Assembly: GCA_000433115.1 (NCBI GenBank)
Contig: FR892172.1
Coordinates: forward strand, 5,420-16,148
Direction: 5' to 3'
Source: Ruminococcus sp. CAG:382
GTDB lineage: Bacteria > Bacillota > Clostridia > Oscillospirales > CAG-382
Length of the DNA stretch: 10,729 bases
The notes beneath the pieces were generated by a model, which had not been told where the DNA came from, searched no databases, and worked only from the letters and a program-made list of their open reading frames with translations. Below, in pieces: positions 1-6,080 of this stretch (its first letter is position 1; each line of letters starts with the position of its first letter). Made by a program: the position numbers and the translations under genes.

Positions 1-753
1 TTTGAAGAGACCGCCGAGCAATATCAGGTCGTGTTTTTTATACTTAAAGATACGGCATATCTCATGCTCGATACGACGGGCGACGCACTGCACAAACGCG
101 GCTACCGCCCCGAATCGAATCTCGCGCCGCTTCGCGAAACTCTTGCAGCCGCACTTGTGACATTTTCACGTCCGCGGAGCGACGTGATCTTTGTCGACCC
201 GATGTGCGGTTCGGGTACGATTGCGATCGAGGCGGCTCTTATCGACAGGCATATCGCGCCGGGAATCAACCGCGGCTTTGCCGCTGAGGAATTTACCTTT
301 CTTGACCGTCGCATTTTCGATGATGCCCGTGAAAAGGCGCGTTCGCTCATTGCCCCGGCACAGCGGCGCATTTTCGGAAGCGACATCGACCCCGCCTGCG
401 TTTCTCTTTCCGAAACAAATGCACGCCGTGCCGGCGTTGACGGGGATATTGTGTTCACTTGTGCCGACGCACGTATGTTCCGCTCACCGATCGAGGGTGC
501 AAAGGGCACGATTGTCTGCAATCCTCCGTACGGAGAACGTATGGGAGACAGGGAGTCGGCGTCGATTCTCGTGCGCGACGTGGGAAAGACGCTTGCCGAA
601 AACGTACCCTCGTGGCATCTGTATTTCATTTCCGACAACATGGAATTCGAACGCGACTTCGGCAGACGTGCAGACAAAAAGCGCCCTCTTTACAACGGTA
701 TGCTGAAATGCGCATTGTACCAGTACTTCAGACCTGAATTCAAAAAAGATTAA
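1..753 (+). CDS. THUMP-family class I SAM-dependent RNA methyltransferase (C-terminal part, 5' end outside window)
   Basis: The reading frame is open from the first base, so the gene starts before the window; about 250 residues are visible. In this fragment the Rossmann-type methyltransferase fold shows the S-adenosylmethionine loop DPMCGSGT at residues 66-73, an acidic GSDIDP motif near 125, and the catalytic NPPYGERMGD motif starting at residue 174. The HKRGYR motif at 31-36 is typical of the RlmL N-terminal half/YpsC family (COG0116), whose members methylate the N2 of a guanine in 23S rRNA. The THUMP RNA-binding domain expected upstream would lie outside the window. Family membership is clear from motifs; the exact target base is inference. 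The gene is followed by a 142-base gap carrying the groES promoter, with no obvious terminator of its own. Confidence 0.9.
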   Translation, partial: FEETAEQYQVVFFILKDTAYLMLDTTGDALHKRGYRPESNLAPLRETLAAALVTFSRPRSDVIFVDPMCGSGTIAIEAALIDRHIAPGINRGFAAEEFTFLDRRIFDDAREKARSLIAPAQRRIFGSDIDPACVSLSETNARRAGVDGDIVFTCADARMFRSPIEGAKGTIVCNPPYGERMGDRESASILVRDVGKTLAENVPSWHLYFISDNMEFERDFGRRADKKRPLYNGMLKCALYQYFRPEFKKD

Positions 754-763
754 CATCTCGTTC

Positions 764-792
764 TTGAATTATTAATCTTTTTGCGCTATTAT
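764..792 (+). promoter_or_regulatory. Sigma-A promoter of groES-groEL
   Basis: A -35 box TTGAAT (764-769) and a -10 box TATTAT (787-792) are separated by exactly 17 bases. Transcription would start near 799, giving a leader of about 97 bases before groES. No CIRCE inverted repeat (TTAGCACTC-N9-GAGTGCTAA) is present anywhere between the methyltransferase stop and groES. Confidence 0.75.
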
Positions 793-820
793 ATCACACG
801 AAAAAAAAATAGGAAAGGAG

Positions 821-887
821 CGTGCGGCAGCGAACGGCGAAAGCCCGACGTTGTGCCTTATGCTCCGATCCGGACATTACAAGGAGG
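821..887 (+). promoter_or_regulatory. Structured groES 5' leader with hairpin reaching into the Shine-Dalgarno
   Basis: Two hairpins can be drawn by hand. The first pairs CGTgCGG (821-827) with CCGACG (845-850). The second pairs CCTTATG-c-TCCG (856-867) with CGGACAT-tac-AAGG (871-884): 11 base pairs with a 1-base and a 3-base bulge and a 3-base loop. Its 3' strand includes the first four bases of the Shine-Dalgarno AAGGAGG (881-887). Imperfect, bulged stems that mask a Shine-Dalgarno are the usual design of RNA thermometers, but thermosensing here is inference, and the last AGG of the site stays unpaired. Confidence 0.4.
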
Positions 888-895
888 AATTCATC

Positions 896-1180
896 ATGAA
901 ACTCAAGCCCCTTGGCGACAAGGTCGTCATCAAAATGGCTGAAGCCGAAGAAACCACAAAGAGCGGCATTATTCTTGCGGGAGCTGCAAAAGAAAAGCCC
1001 CAGTTCGCATATGTCGTTGAGGTGGGTCCCGGCGGTATGGTTGACGGCAAGGAAGTTATCATGACCGTCAAACCCGGTGACAAGGTCATCACCAGCAAGT
1101 ATTCCGGCACGGAAATCAAGCTCGACGACGAGGAATACGTCGTTGTCAGACAAAACGACATTCTTTGCGTTGTTGAATAA
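896..1180 (+). CDS. groES: Co-chaperonin GroES (Hsp10)
   Basis: The 94-residue protein is full length for GroES, the heptameric lid that caps GroEL and encloses the folding chamber in the cytoplasm. It starts MKLKPLGDKVV, carries the mobile loop around residues 17-36 with the hydrophobic tripeptide IIL at 25-27 that docks onto GroEL, and has the VGPGG roof-region motif and the C-terminal DILCVVE strand. The ATG at 896 was chosen over in-frame upstream starts (TTG 851, ATG 860) because AAGGAGG at 881-887 sits 8 bases before it and the family begins with MxxxPLxDRV-type sequence. It is first in a two-gene operon with groEL 36 bases downstream. Confidence 0.98.
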   Translation: MKLKPLGDKVVIKMAEAEETTKSGIILAGAAKEKPQFAYVVEVGPGGMVDGKEVIMTVKPGDKVITSKYSGTEIKLDDEEYVVVRQNDILCVVE

Positions 1181-1216
1181 TTCCGCGCGTATCACTTTTC
1201 GAAAGGAAGAATCATT

Positions 1217-2839
1217 ATGTCTAAAGAAATAAAATACGGTACCGAAGCAAGAGAAGCGTTTTTCAAAGGCGTCAATACTCTTGCGGATACTGTCAAGGTA
1301 ACTCTCGGCCCGAAGGGCAGAAACGTCGTACTTGACAAGAAGTTCGGTTCTCCGCTGATTACCAACGACGGTGTTACCATTGCAAAGGAGATTGAGCTTG
1401 AAGACCCGTTTGAAAATATGGGCGCACGTCTTGTCTGCGAGGTTGCGACAAAGACGAACGACGCGGCAGGCGATGGTACGACAACCGCAACACTGCTCAC
1501 TCAGTCCATCGTCCGCGAGGGTATGAAGAATATCGCCGCAGGCGCAAATCCCATGGTCCTCAAGAAGGGCATCAAGAAAGCCATCGACGCCGCAATTGTC
1601 AGCGTCAAGGGTCAGGCAAAGAAGGTCAACGGCACCGAGGATATCGCACGCGTCGGTACAATCTCTTCCGGCGATGCCGAAATCGGCAAGATTATTGCAG
1701 AGGCAATGGAAAAGGTCACCGCAGAGGGTGTCATCACCGTTGAGGAATCCAAGACAGCCGATACCTACTATGACCTTGTCGAAGGTATGCAGTTCGACCG
1801 CGGCTATATCACACCTTACATGGTAACCGATACCGATAAGATGGAAGCCGTTCTCGACGACCCGTATATTCTTATCACAGATAAAAAAATCTCCAACATT
1901 CAGGAGATCCTGCCGCTTCTCGAACAGATCGTTCAGTCCGGCAAGAAGCTCATGATAATCGCCGAAGATGTTGAAGGCGAAGCACTTTCCACCCTCATTG
2001 TCAACAGACTCAGAGGCACATTCACCTGCGTTGCGGTCAAAGCTCCCGGCTTTGGCGACAGACGTAAGGATATGCTCCAGGATATCGCAATCCTGACCGG
2101 CGGTACGGTTGTTTCGTCCGATCTCGGTTATGAGCTTAAGGATACTCAGCTCAATATGCTCGGCAGAGCAAAGCAGGTCAAGGTCACCAAGGAAAACACC
2201 ATCATTGTTGACGGCATGGGCGACAAGGACGCGATCAAGGCAAGAACACAGCAGATCAAGGCGGCTATCGAGGTTTCGACCAGCGATTTCGACCGCGAAA
2301 AGCTGCATGAGCGCCTTGCAAAGCTTGCAGGCGGCGTTGCCGTGATCAAAGCCGGTGCAGCCACCGAAACGGAAATGAAGGACAAGAAGCTCCGTATTGA
2401 GGACGCTCTCAACGCAACCAAGGCTGCTGTTGAAGAGGGCTACGTTGCAGGCGGCGGCACTGTCCTCATCAACGCGATTCCCGCAGTTCAGAAGGTTCTC
2501 GCCGAAACGGAAGGCGACGAAAAGACAGGTGTCGCGATCGTGCTCCGCGCTCTTGAAGAGCCGGTACGCCAGATTGCCGAGAACGCAGGCTTTGAAGGCA
2601 GCGTGATTGTTGACAAGGTCAAGAAGTCGGCTGAAGGTGTCGGTTTCGATGCATACAACGAGGAATTCGTTGATATGGTCGCTTCCGGTATCATCGACCC
2701 TGTCAAGGTCACAAGAAGCGCACTTGAAAATGCCGCTTCCGTCGCTTCTATGATTCTTACCACAGAAGCGCTCGTGGCTGACAAAAAGGAAGAGAATCCC
2801 GCACCCGCAGCTCCCGCAATGGGCGGCGGAATGTATTGA
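1217..2839 (+). CDS. groEL: Chaperonin GroEL (Hsp60)
   Basis: The 540-residue protein has the usual length for GroEL, the double-ring ATP-driven chaperonin that works with GroES. Visible landmarks are the nucleotide-binding TLGPKGRNVV (29-38), NDGVTIAKE with D51, AGDGTTTAT with D86, and RIEDALNATKAAVEEG with D396; these aspartates correspond to E. coli D52, D87 and D398. The AGGG loop at 411-414 is present. The C-terminus is a short AMGGGMY, a reduced version of the flexible GGM tail. A ribosome binding site AAAGGA lies at 1202-1207. It is co-transcribed with groES and ends before a strong terminator at 2917-2956. A very long open frame on the opposite strand is a codon-usage shadow. Confidence 0.99.
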   Translation: MSKEIKYGTEAREAFFKGVNTLADTVKVTLGPKGRNVVLDKKFGSPLITNDGVTIAKEIELEDPFENMGARLVCEVATKTNDAAGDGTTTATLLTQSIVREGMKNIAAGANPMVLKKGIKKAIDAAIVSVKGQAKKVNGTEDIARVGTISSGDAEIGKIIAEAMEKVTAEGVITVEESKTADTYYDLVEGMQFDRGYITPYMVTDTDKMEAVLDDPYILITDKKISNIQEILPLLEQIVQSGKKLMIIAEDVEGEALSTLIVNRLRGTFTCVAVKAPGFGDRRKDMLQDIAILTGGTVVSSDLGYELKDTQLNMLGRAKQVKVTKENTIIVDGMGDKDAIKARTQQIKAAIEVSTSDFDREKLHERLAKLAGGVAVIKAGAATETEMKDKKLRIEDALNATKAAVEEGYVAGGGTVLINAIPAVQKVLAETEGDEKTGVAIVLRALEEPVRQIAENAGFEGSVIVDKVKKSAEGVGFDAYNEEFVDMVASGIIDPVKVTRSALENAASVASMILTTEALVADKKEENPAPAAPAMGGGMY

Positions 2840-2916
2840 TAGATTCGTAAAGTAACGAACACCCTTGCTTCCCGGAAGCTCCGCCGTGTGTTTACCGCAC
2901 AAATCCCGCTTTTCGG

Positions 2917-2956
2917 AGTGCTTTTCTCCGGCGTATGCCGGAGAAAAGCGCTTTTT
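2917..2956 (+). terminator. Rho-independent terminator after groEL
   Basis: A perfect 13-bp stem (2920-2932 with 2937-2949) closes a GTAT loop, extends by about three weaker pairs outward, and is followed by CTTTTT at 2951-2956. It lies 77 bases past the groEL stop. The stretch from 2840 to 2916 holds nothing else I can identify. Confidence 0.9.
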
Positions 2957-2972
2957 GCGTTCGTACGGATAT

Positions 2973-2993
2973 TTCTCCGTGATATCCGGAGAA
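2973..2993 (+). other. Second small inverted repeat after groEL terminator
   Basis: TTCTCCG (2973-2979) and CGGAGAA (2987-2993) form a 7-bp stem with a 7-base loop. The same arm sequences occur inside the preceding terminator stem, so this looks like a partial duplicate. There is no T-run after it, so it is not a convincing terminator. Confidence 0.4.
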
Positions 2994-3054
2994 CGATGTG
3001 GCTGAAAAATCGCAAAAAATCAGTGAAATCAGCAAAAAAGCAGTCTTTTACCCC

Positions 3055-3083
3055 TTGACAAGGCAGAAAAAGGCTGTTATAAT
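3055..3083 (+). promoter_or_regulatory. Consensus sigma-A promoter of the rpmG-secE-nusG-rplK-rplA unit
   Basis: A perfect -35 TTGACA (3055-3060), a 17-base spacer and a perfect -10 TATAAT (3078-3083) are preceded by the extended -10 TGT at 3075-3077. This is as strong as a vegetative promoter gets and fits a translation-apparatus operon. Transcription should start near 3090. Confidence 0.95.
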
Positions 3084-3090
3084 ATTAATA

Positions 3091-3135
3091 CCTCTGCGAG
3101 GGCTTTGTTTTTGTGTCCTCTTTTTAAGACAGAGG
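3091..3135 (+). promoter_or_regulatory. Possible attenuator-like leader of rpmG
   Basis: Immediately after the predicted transcription start, GAGGGC (3098-3103) can pair with GTCCTC (3115-3120), with one G-U pair, followed by TTTTT (3121-3125): a weak terminator-like hairpin. Alternative pairings compete with it: CCTC (3091-3094) with GAGG (3098-3101), CCTCTG (3091-3096) with CAGAGG (3130-3135), or CCTCT (3117-3121) with AGAGG (3131-3135). Regulation is inference from these mutually exclusive pairings; I do not recognise a named leader family. Confidence 0.35.
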
Positions 3136-3162
3136 GAGGTAACAAATTGGAGGTGCCGAAAA

Positions 3163-3312
3163 ATGAGAACCAAGATTACGTTGGTTTGCAGTGAGTGCAA
3201 ACAGAGAAACTACGACACGGTCAAGAACAAGAAAAACGACCCCGACAGACTCGAACTCAAGAAATTCTGCAAATTCTGCCGTAAGCACACTCTCCATAAA
3301 GAGAGCAAGTAA
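3163..3312 (+). CDS. rpmG: 50S ribosomal protein L33, zinc-ribbon type
   Basis: The 49-residue basic protein has the L33 pattern MRTKITLVCSEC...RNYxTxKNKxNxPDRLELKKFCKFCRKHTLHKE. Two CxxC pairs at C9/C12 and C36/C39 form the zinc-binding (C+) ribbon, unlike the cysteine-free paralogues used under zinc starvation. The ATG at 3163 is supported by GGAGGTG at 3149-3155. It is the first gene after the consensus promoter and is followed by secE 11 bases downstream; this rpmG-secE-nusG order is classic for Firmicutes. Confidence 0.97.
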   Translation: MRTKITLVCSECKQRNYDTVKNKKNDPDRLELKKFCKFCRKHTLHKESK

Positions 3313-3323
3313 GGAGAATTACA

Positions 3324-3533
3324 ATGGCTGAAAACGAAAAAAAAGAAGGTCGCGTTGCTAAATTCTTCCGCGATCTCAAGAGCGAGAGAAAAAAGATTAC
3401 ATGGCCGTCCAAGGAAGACACGCTCAAGAAAACCGGCGTTGTCATCGTTGAACTTGTCATTGCCGCCGCTGTTGTAGGTCTTCTCGACCTGGGCTTCAGC
3501 AAGCTCGTGCTTCTTCTCGGCAGTCTGTTTTAA
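3324..3533 (+). CDS. secE: Preprotein translocase subunit SecE
   Basis: The 69-residue protein has the short single-membrane-span form of SecE found in Gram-positive bacteria. A charged cytoplasmic N-terminus leads into the conserved amphipathic helix with KKITWPSKEDTLKKT (23-37), then one membrane segment from about 38 to 58. SecE clamps SecY in the SecYEG protein-conducting channel. The ribosome binding site AAGGAG (3311-3316) overlaps the rpmG stop codon, so translation is probably coupled. nusG begins 11 bases after the stop. Confidence 0.97.
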   Translation: MAENEKKEGRVAKFFRDLKSERKKITWPSKEDTLKKTGVVIVELVIAAAVVGLLDLGFSKLVLLLGSLF

Positions 3534-3544
3534 GGTGCGCTGAA

Positions 3545-4084
3545 ATGGCAATCGCTAACGAAACAGTCCCCCATTGGTACGTTGTTCACACCTATTCCGG
3601 CTATGAAAACAAGGTTGCCACAAACATCGAAAAGATAGTTGAAAACCGTAATATCGGTCATCTTATCTTCAATGTCAAGGTGCCGGTTGAAAAGGTTGTC
3701 GAAACGAATGAAAACAACGTGACAAGGGAAGTCGAGCGCAAAATTTTCCCCAGCTATGTTCTTGTCAAAATGATAATGAACGATGAAAGCTGGCACATTA
3801 TCCGCAACACAACGGGCGTAACAGGCTTCGTTGGTCCCGGATCCGCTCCCGTCGCGCTGACGGATGCCGAAGTCGAAAAGCTCGGCGTCGAAACAAAGGT
3901 CATTGAGATCAGATTCAAGGTCGGCGACAGTGTCAGAATCTGCGACGGCATGCTTAACGGATTCATCGGTCTGGTGGAATCCATCTCGGACGATAAGAAA
4001 AAGGTCACTGTCAGTGCCTCGCTCTTCGGAAGAGAAACAAAAGTCGAACTGGACGTCACACAAGTCAAGACCCTTGACGAATAA
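3545..4084 (+). CDS. nusG: Transcription elongation/antitermination factor NusG
   Basis: The 179-residue protein has the two domains of NusG. The N-terminal NGN domain, which binds the RNA polymerase clamp, shows WYVVHTYSGYENKV (11-24), FPSYVLVKM (68-76) and TGFVGP (93-98). The C-terminal KOW domain (about 125-160) contains VGDSVRICDGMLNGFIG, which contacts partners such as ribosomal protein uS10 or Rho in characterised bacteria. The ribosome binding site (AAGG at 3532-3535, in the secE stop region) is weak, which suggests coupling to secE. The rplK leader follows directly after the stop. Confidence 0.98.
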   Translation: MAIANETVPHWYVVHTYSGYENKVATNIEKIVENRNIGHLIFNVKVPVEKVVETNENNVTREVERKIFPSYVLVKMIMNDESWHIIRNTTGVTGFVGPGSAPVALTDAEVEKLGVETKVIEIRFKVGDSVRICDGMLNGFIGLVESISDDKKKVTVSASLFGRETKVELDVTQVKTLDE

Positions 4085-4125
4085 CTGGGTCACCGACGCG
4101 GAAATATTGCCGTTTCCGCGGCGTT

Positions 4126-4163
4126 AAGTGGGAGGGCGCGGCGCGCCCGAATTCAAGTACCAC
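4126..4163 (+). promoter_or_regulatory. Ribosomal protein L1 binding site in rplK leader (autoregulatory, 23S rRNA mimic)
   Basis: The sequence folds as an outer stem GTGG (4128-4131) with CCAC (4160-4163), an asymmetric internal loop (GA at 4132-4133 against 11 bases at 4149-4159), and an inner stem GGGCGC (4134-4139) with GCGCCC (4143-4148). The E. coli 23S rRNA L1 site has GGUGGGAGGC on one strand and UUGAAAUACCACC on the other; here the strands read GTGGGAGGG and TTCAAGTACCAC. L1 is known to repress rplK-rplA translation in E. coli by binding such a mimic. The site ends 3 bases before the rplK Shine-Dalgarno (4167-4173). A further hairpin, CGCGGAAA (4097-4104) with TTTCCGCG (4113-4120), lies upstream. 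The match is from memory of the rRNA. Confidence 0.75.
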
Positions 4164-4179
4164 ATCGGAGGTGTTAATA

Positions 4180-4605
4180 ATGGCAAAGAAAATTGTAGGT
4201 TACATCAAACTTCAGCTTCCCGCCGGCAAGGCTACTCCTCAGCCGCCTGTCGGTCCGGCTCTCGGTCAGTACGGTGTCGCAATCCCCGTATTCACCAAGG
4301 AATTCAACGAAAGAACAAAGAACGACATCGGACTTATAATTCCTGTCGTCATCACCGTTTATGCGGACCGTTCCTTCACATTCATCACCAAGACTCCGCC
4401 CGCAGCCGTTCTTATAAAGAAGGCGTGCAACCTCGAAAAGGGCTCCGGCGTTCCGAACAACCAGAAGGTTGGCAAGATAACAAAGGAACAGATTCAGAAA
4501 ATCGCAGAGCTCAAGATGCCCGACCTCAACGCAGCTTCCCTTGAAACCGCAATGAGCATGGTCGCCGGCACCGCCCGCAGCATGGGCGTCGAAGTTATCG
4601 ACTGA
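4180..4605 (+). CDS. rplK: 50S ribosomal protein L11
   Basis: The 141-residue protein has the standard L11 length. The N-terminal domain carries KLQLPAGKATPQPPVGPALGQYGV (7-33), which lies in the GTPase-associated centre near the binding site of thiazole antibiotics; the C-terminal RNA-binding domain has KIAELKMPDLNAASLETAMSMVAGTARSMGV. The segment after the proline-rich motif (VAIPVFTKEFNERTKNDIG) differs from the textbook NIMxFCKxFNA form. The ATG at 4180 was chosen because MAKK is the canonical start and GGAGGTG (4167-4173) is well placed; an in-frame GTG three codons earlier is part of that site. rplA follows after 14 bases. Confidence 0.98.
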   Translation: MAKKIVGYIKLQLPAGKATPQPPVGPALGQYGVAIPVFTKEFNERTKNDIGLIIPVVITVYADRSFTFITKTPPAAVLIKKACNLEKGSGVPNNQKVGKITKEQIQKIAELKMPDLNAASLETAMSMVAGTARSMGVEVID

Positions 4606-4619
4606 AGGAGGGCAACACA

Positions 4620-5312
4620 ATGTTCAGAGGTAAGAATTACAAGGATTCCGCAAAAATTATAGAAAGAACAAAGCTTTACGATCCCGCAGAGGCTCTTGAG
4701 CTTGTCTGCAAGACCGCAAAGGCAAAATTCGACGAAACTCTCGAAGTTCATGTCCGTCTCGGCGTTGACTCCCGTCACGCTGACCAGCAGGTCAGAGGTG
4801 CTGTCGTCCTTCCCAACGGTACAGGTAAGAAGGTTCGCACCCTCGTATTCGCAAAAGGCGACAAGGCAAAGGCAGCAGAAGAAGCAGGCGCTGATTATGT
4901 CGGTGCGGAAGATTATGTTGCAAAGATCCAGCAGGAAAACTGGTTCGATTTTGACGTCGTTATCGCTTCTCCCGACATGATGGGTGTTATCGGCCGTCTC
5001 GGTAAGGTTCTCGGTCCTAAGGGACTCATGCCGAACCCCAAGGCAGGTACTGTCACTCCCGACGTTGCAAAGGCTGTCGCCGAAGCAAAAGCCGGTAAGA
5101 TCGAATACCGTCTTGATAAAACAAATATCATTCACTGCCCTGTCGGTAAAATGTCCTTCGGCGCTGAAAAGCTCCAGGAAAACTTCGACACCCTTCTCGG
5201 TGCCATCATCAAGGCTAAACCTGCTGCCGCAAAAGGTCAGTACATCCGCTCCTGTGTGATTGCAACCACTATGGGTCCCGGCATCAAGGTGAACACTGCA
5301 AAGCTGGGCTAA
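4620..5312 (+). CDS. rplA: 50S ribosomal protein L1
   Basis: The 230-residue protein has the standard bacterial L1 length. It binds the mobile L1 stalk of 23S rRNA and helps release deacylated tRNA; in many bacteria it also represses its own operon. The family signature IGRLGKVLGPKGLMPNPKAG begins at residue 124, and the first domain shows the RLGVDSRHADQQVRGAVVLP segment (46-65). AAGGAGG at 4605-4611 overlaps the rplK stop, consistent with translational coupling. The predicted L1 site upstream of rplK suggests autoregulation here too. After the stop a new promoter for rplJ follows within 20 bases, with no terminator visible between them. Confidence 0.98.
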   Translation: MFRGKNYKDSAKIIERTKLYDPAEALELVCKTAKAKFDETLEVHVRLGVDSRHADQQVRGAVVLPNGTGKKVRTLVFAKGDKAKAAEEAGADYVGAEDYVAKIQQENWFDFDVVIASPDMMGVIGRLGKVLGPKGLMPNPKAGTVTPDVAKAVAEAKAGKIEYRLDKTNIIHCPVGKMSFGAEKLQENFDTLLGAIIKAKPAAAKGQYIRSCVIATTMGPGIKVNTAKLG

Positions 5313-5327
5313 AATTCAAAATAACTA

Positions 5328-5356
5328 TTGACAAACGTTGTACAGCGTGATATAAT
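5328..5356 (+). promoter_or_regulatory. Consensus sigma-A promoter of rplJ-rplL
   Basis: A perfect -35 TTGACA (5328-5333) and a perfect -10 TATAAT (5351-5356) are 17 bases apart, with an extended -10 TGA at 5348-5350. Transcription should start near 5363. With no terminator after rplA, rplJL can probably also be reached by readthrough. Confidence 0.95.
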
Positions 5357-5363
5357 AGTAATG

Positions 5364-5499
5364 CTAAAAGTTCAGAGACAGTTGGCATCGAAAGATTTAA
5401 TGGCAAACGCCGCCCACCGAGAACGATTCAATGACATTTCATAAGTCGTTTTTCGTGCTCTCGTCTTTCTGATGGGAGCACTGTCTTATATATGCAGTT
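5364..5499 (+). promoter_or_regulatory. L10 (rplJ) autoregulatory leader RNA
   Basis: AGACAG (5376-5381) is followed by a stem GTTGGC (5381-5386) with GCCCAC (5412-5417), with one mismatch, and then CGAG (5418-5421). The stem encloses two small hairpins, ATC-GAAA-GAT (5387-5396) and GGC-AAAC-GCC (5402-5411). This matches the layout I recall for Firmicutes L10 leaders (AGACAG, stem, CCGAG), which bind the L10-L12 complex. Further on, AACGA (5422-5426) can pair with TCGTT (5446-5450), and a terminator-like hairpin pairs 5455-5462 with 5474-5481. Its T-run is poor (GTCTTATATAT), so control may act by a mechanism other than simple termination. Confidence 0.82.
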
Positions 5500-5513
5500 G
5501 GAGGTGAAACACA

Positions 5514-6035
5514 ATGGCAAGCAATGCAATTTTAGAGCAAAAGAAAAAGATCGTCGAAGACATCGTTTCGAAGATCAAAAATTCCTGCGCGGGTGTTCTG
5601 GTCAATTATCAGGGCATTACCGTTGAGGACGATACAAAGCTCCGTGCTGAGCTGAGAAAGAACGGCGTTGAATACGCTGTCATCAAGAATACCTATCTTT
5701 CCAAGGCATTTGACCAGACCGGTCTTGAAGGTCTGAAGGACGGACTTTTCGGCATGACCGCTTTCGCAACCTGCGAAAAGGATGAGGTCGCTGCCGCAAA
5801 GATTCTTGAAAAGTACGCTGCTGACCATGAGGACTTCGTTCTCAAGGGTGGTTACGTTGACGGAGAAGTTCTTGATAAGAACGCACTGAATGAGCTGGCA
5901 AAGACTCCTTCCAAGGAAGAACTCCTGGTCAGAATGATGAGCTCCATGCAGTCTTCTCTTTACAAGCTCTGCTATGGTCTCCAGGCTATCATCGATAAAG
6001 ACGGTGAAGCCCCCGCAGAAGCCGCTGCTGAATAA
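5514..6035 (+). CDS. rplJ: 50S ribosomal protein L10
   Basis: The 173-residue protein is full length for L10, the base of the L7/L12 stalk. The N-terminal rRNA-binding domain shows KKKIVEDIVSKIK, VLVNYQGITVEDDTKLRAELRKNGVEYAVIKNTYLSKAF (28-66) and the later VLKGGYVDGEVL strand; the C-terminal helix that carries L12 dimers lies at about 130-165, followed by an acidic-alanine tail. GGAGGTG at 5500-5506 gives a strong ribosome binding site 7 bases before the ATG. It lies downstream of its own promoter and L10 leader, and rplL begins 45 bases after it. Confidence 0.98.
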   Translation: MASNAILEQKKKIVEDIVSKIKNSCAGVLVNYQGITVEDDTKLRAELRKNGVEYAVIKNTYLSKAFDQTGLEGLKDGLFGMTAFATCEKDEVAAAKILEKYAADHEDFVLKGGYVDGEVLDKNALNELAKTPSKEELLVRMMSSMQSSLYKLCYGLQAIIDKDGEAPAEAAAE

Positions 6036-6080
6036 TCGGCTGTATAAAATCATTAAAGTATATTATCGGAGGAAAATAAA

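Noticed and set aside
822..899. A 25-codon GTG frame that overlaps the groES start by ATGA and could be a coupled leader peptide.
   Set aside because: The purine-rich AGGAAAGGAG ends only 1 base before the GTG, too close to serve as its ribosome site, and the arginine-rich peptide resembles nothing I know. The groES Shine-Dalgarno is sufficient alone.
794..2902. A 702-codon open frame on the minus strand, antisense to groES and groEL.
   Set aside because: It mirrors the groES and groEL coding frames, has cysteine- and leucine-rich composition typical of reverse-complement translation, and shows no recognisable domain or ribosome site. Long antisense frames over groEL are a known annotation artefact.
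3147..3194. A 15-codon TTG frame starting after AGGGAGG and overlapping rpmG.
   Set aside because: The spacing is plausible but the peptide is very short, begins at a rare codon and overlaps the rpmG start in another frame; the purine block more likely belongs to leader pairing.
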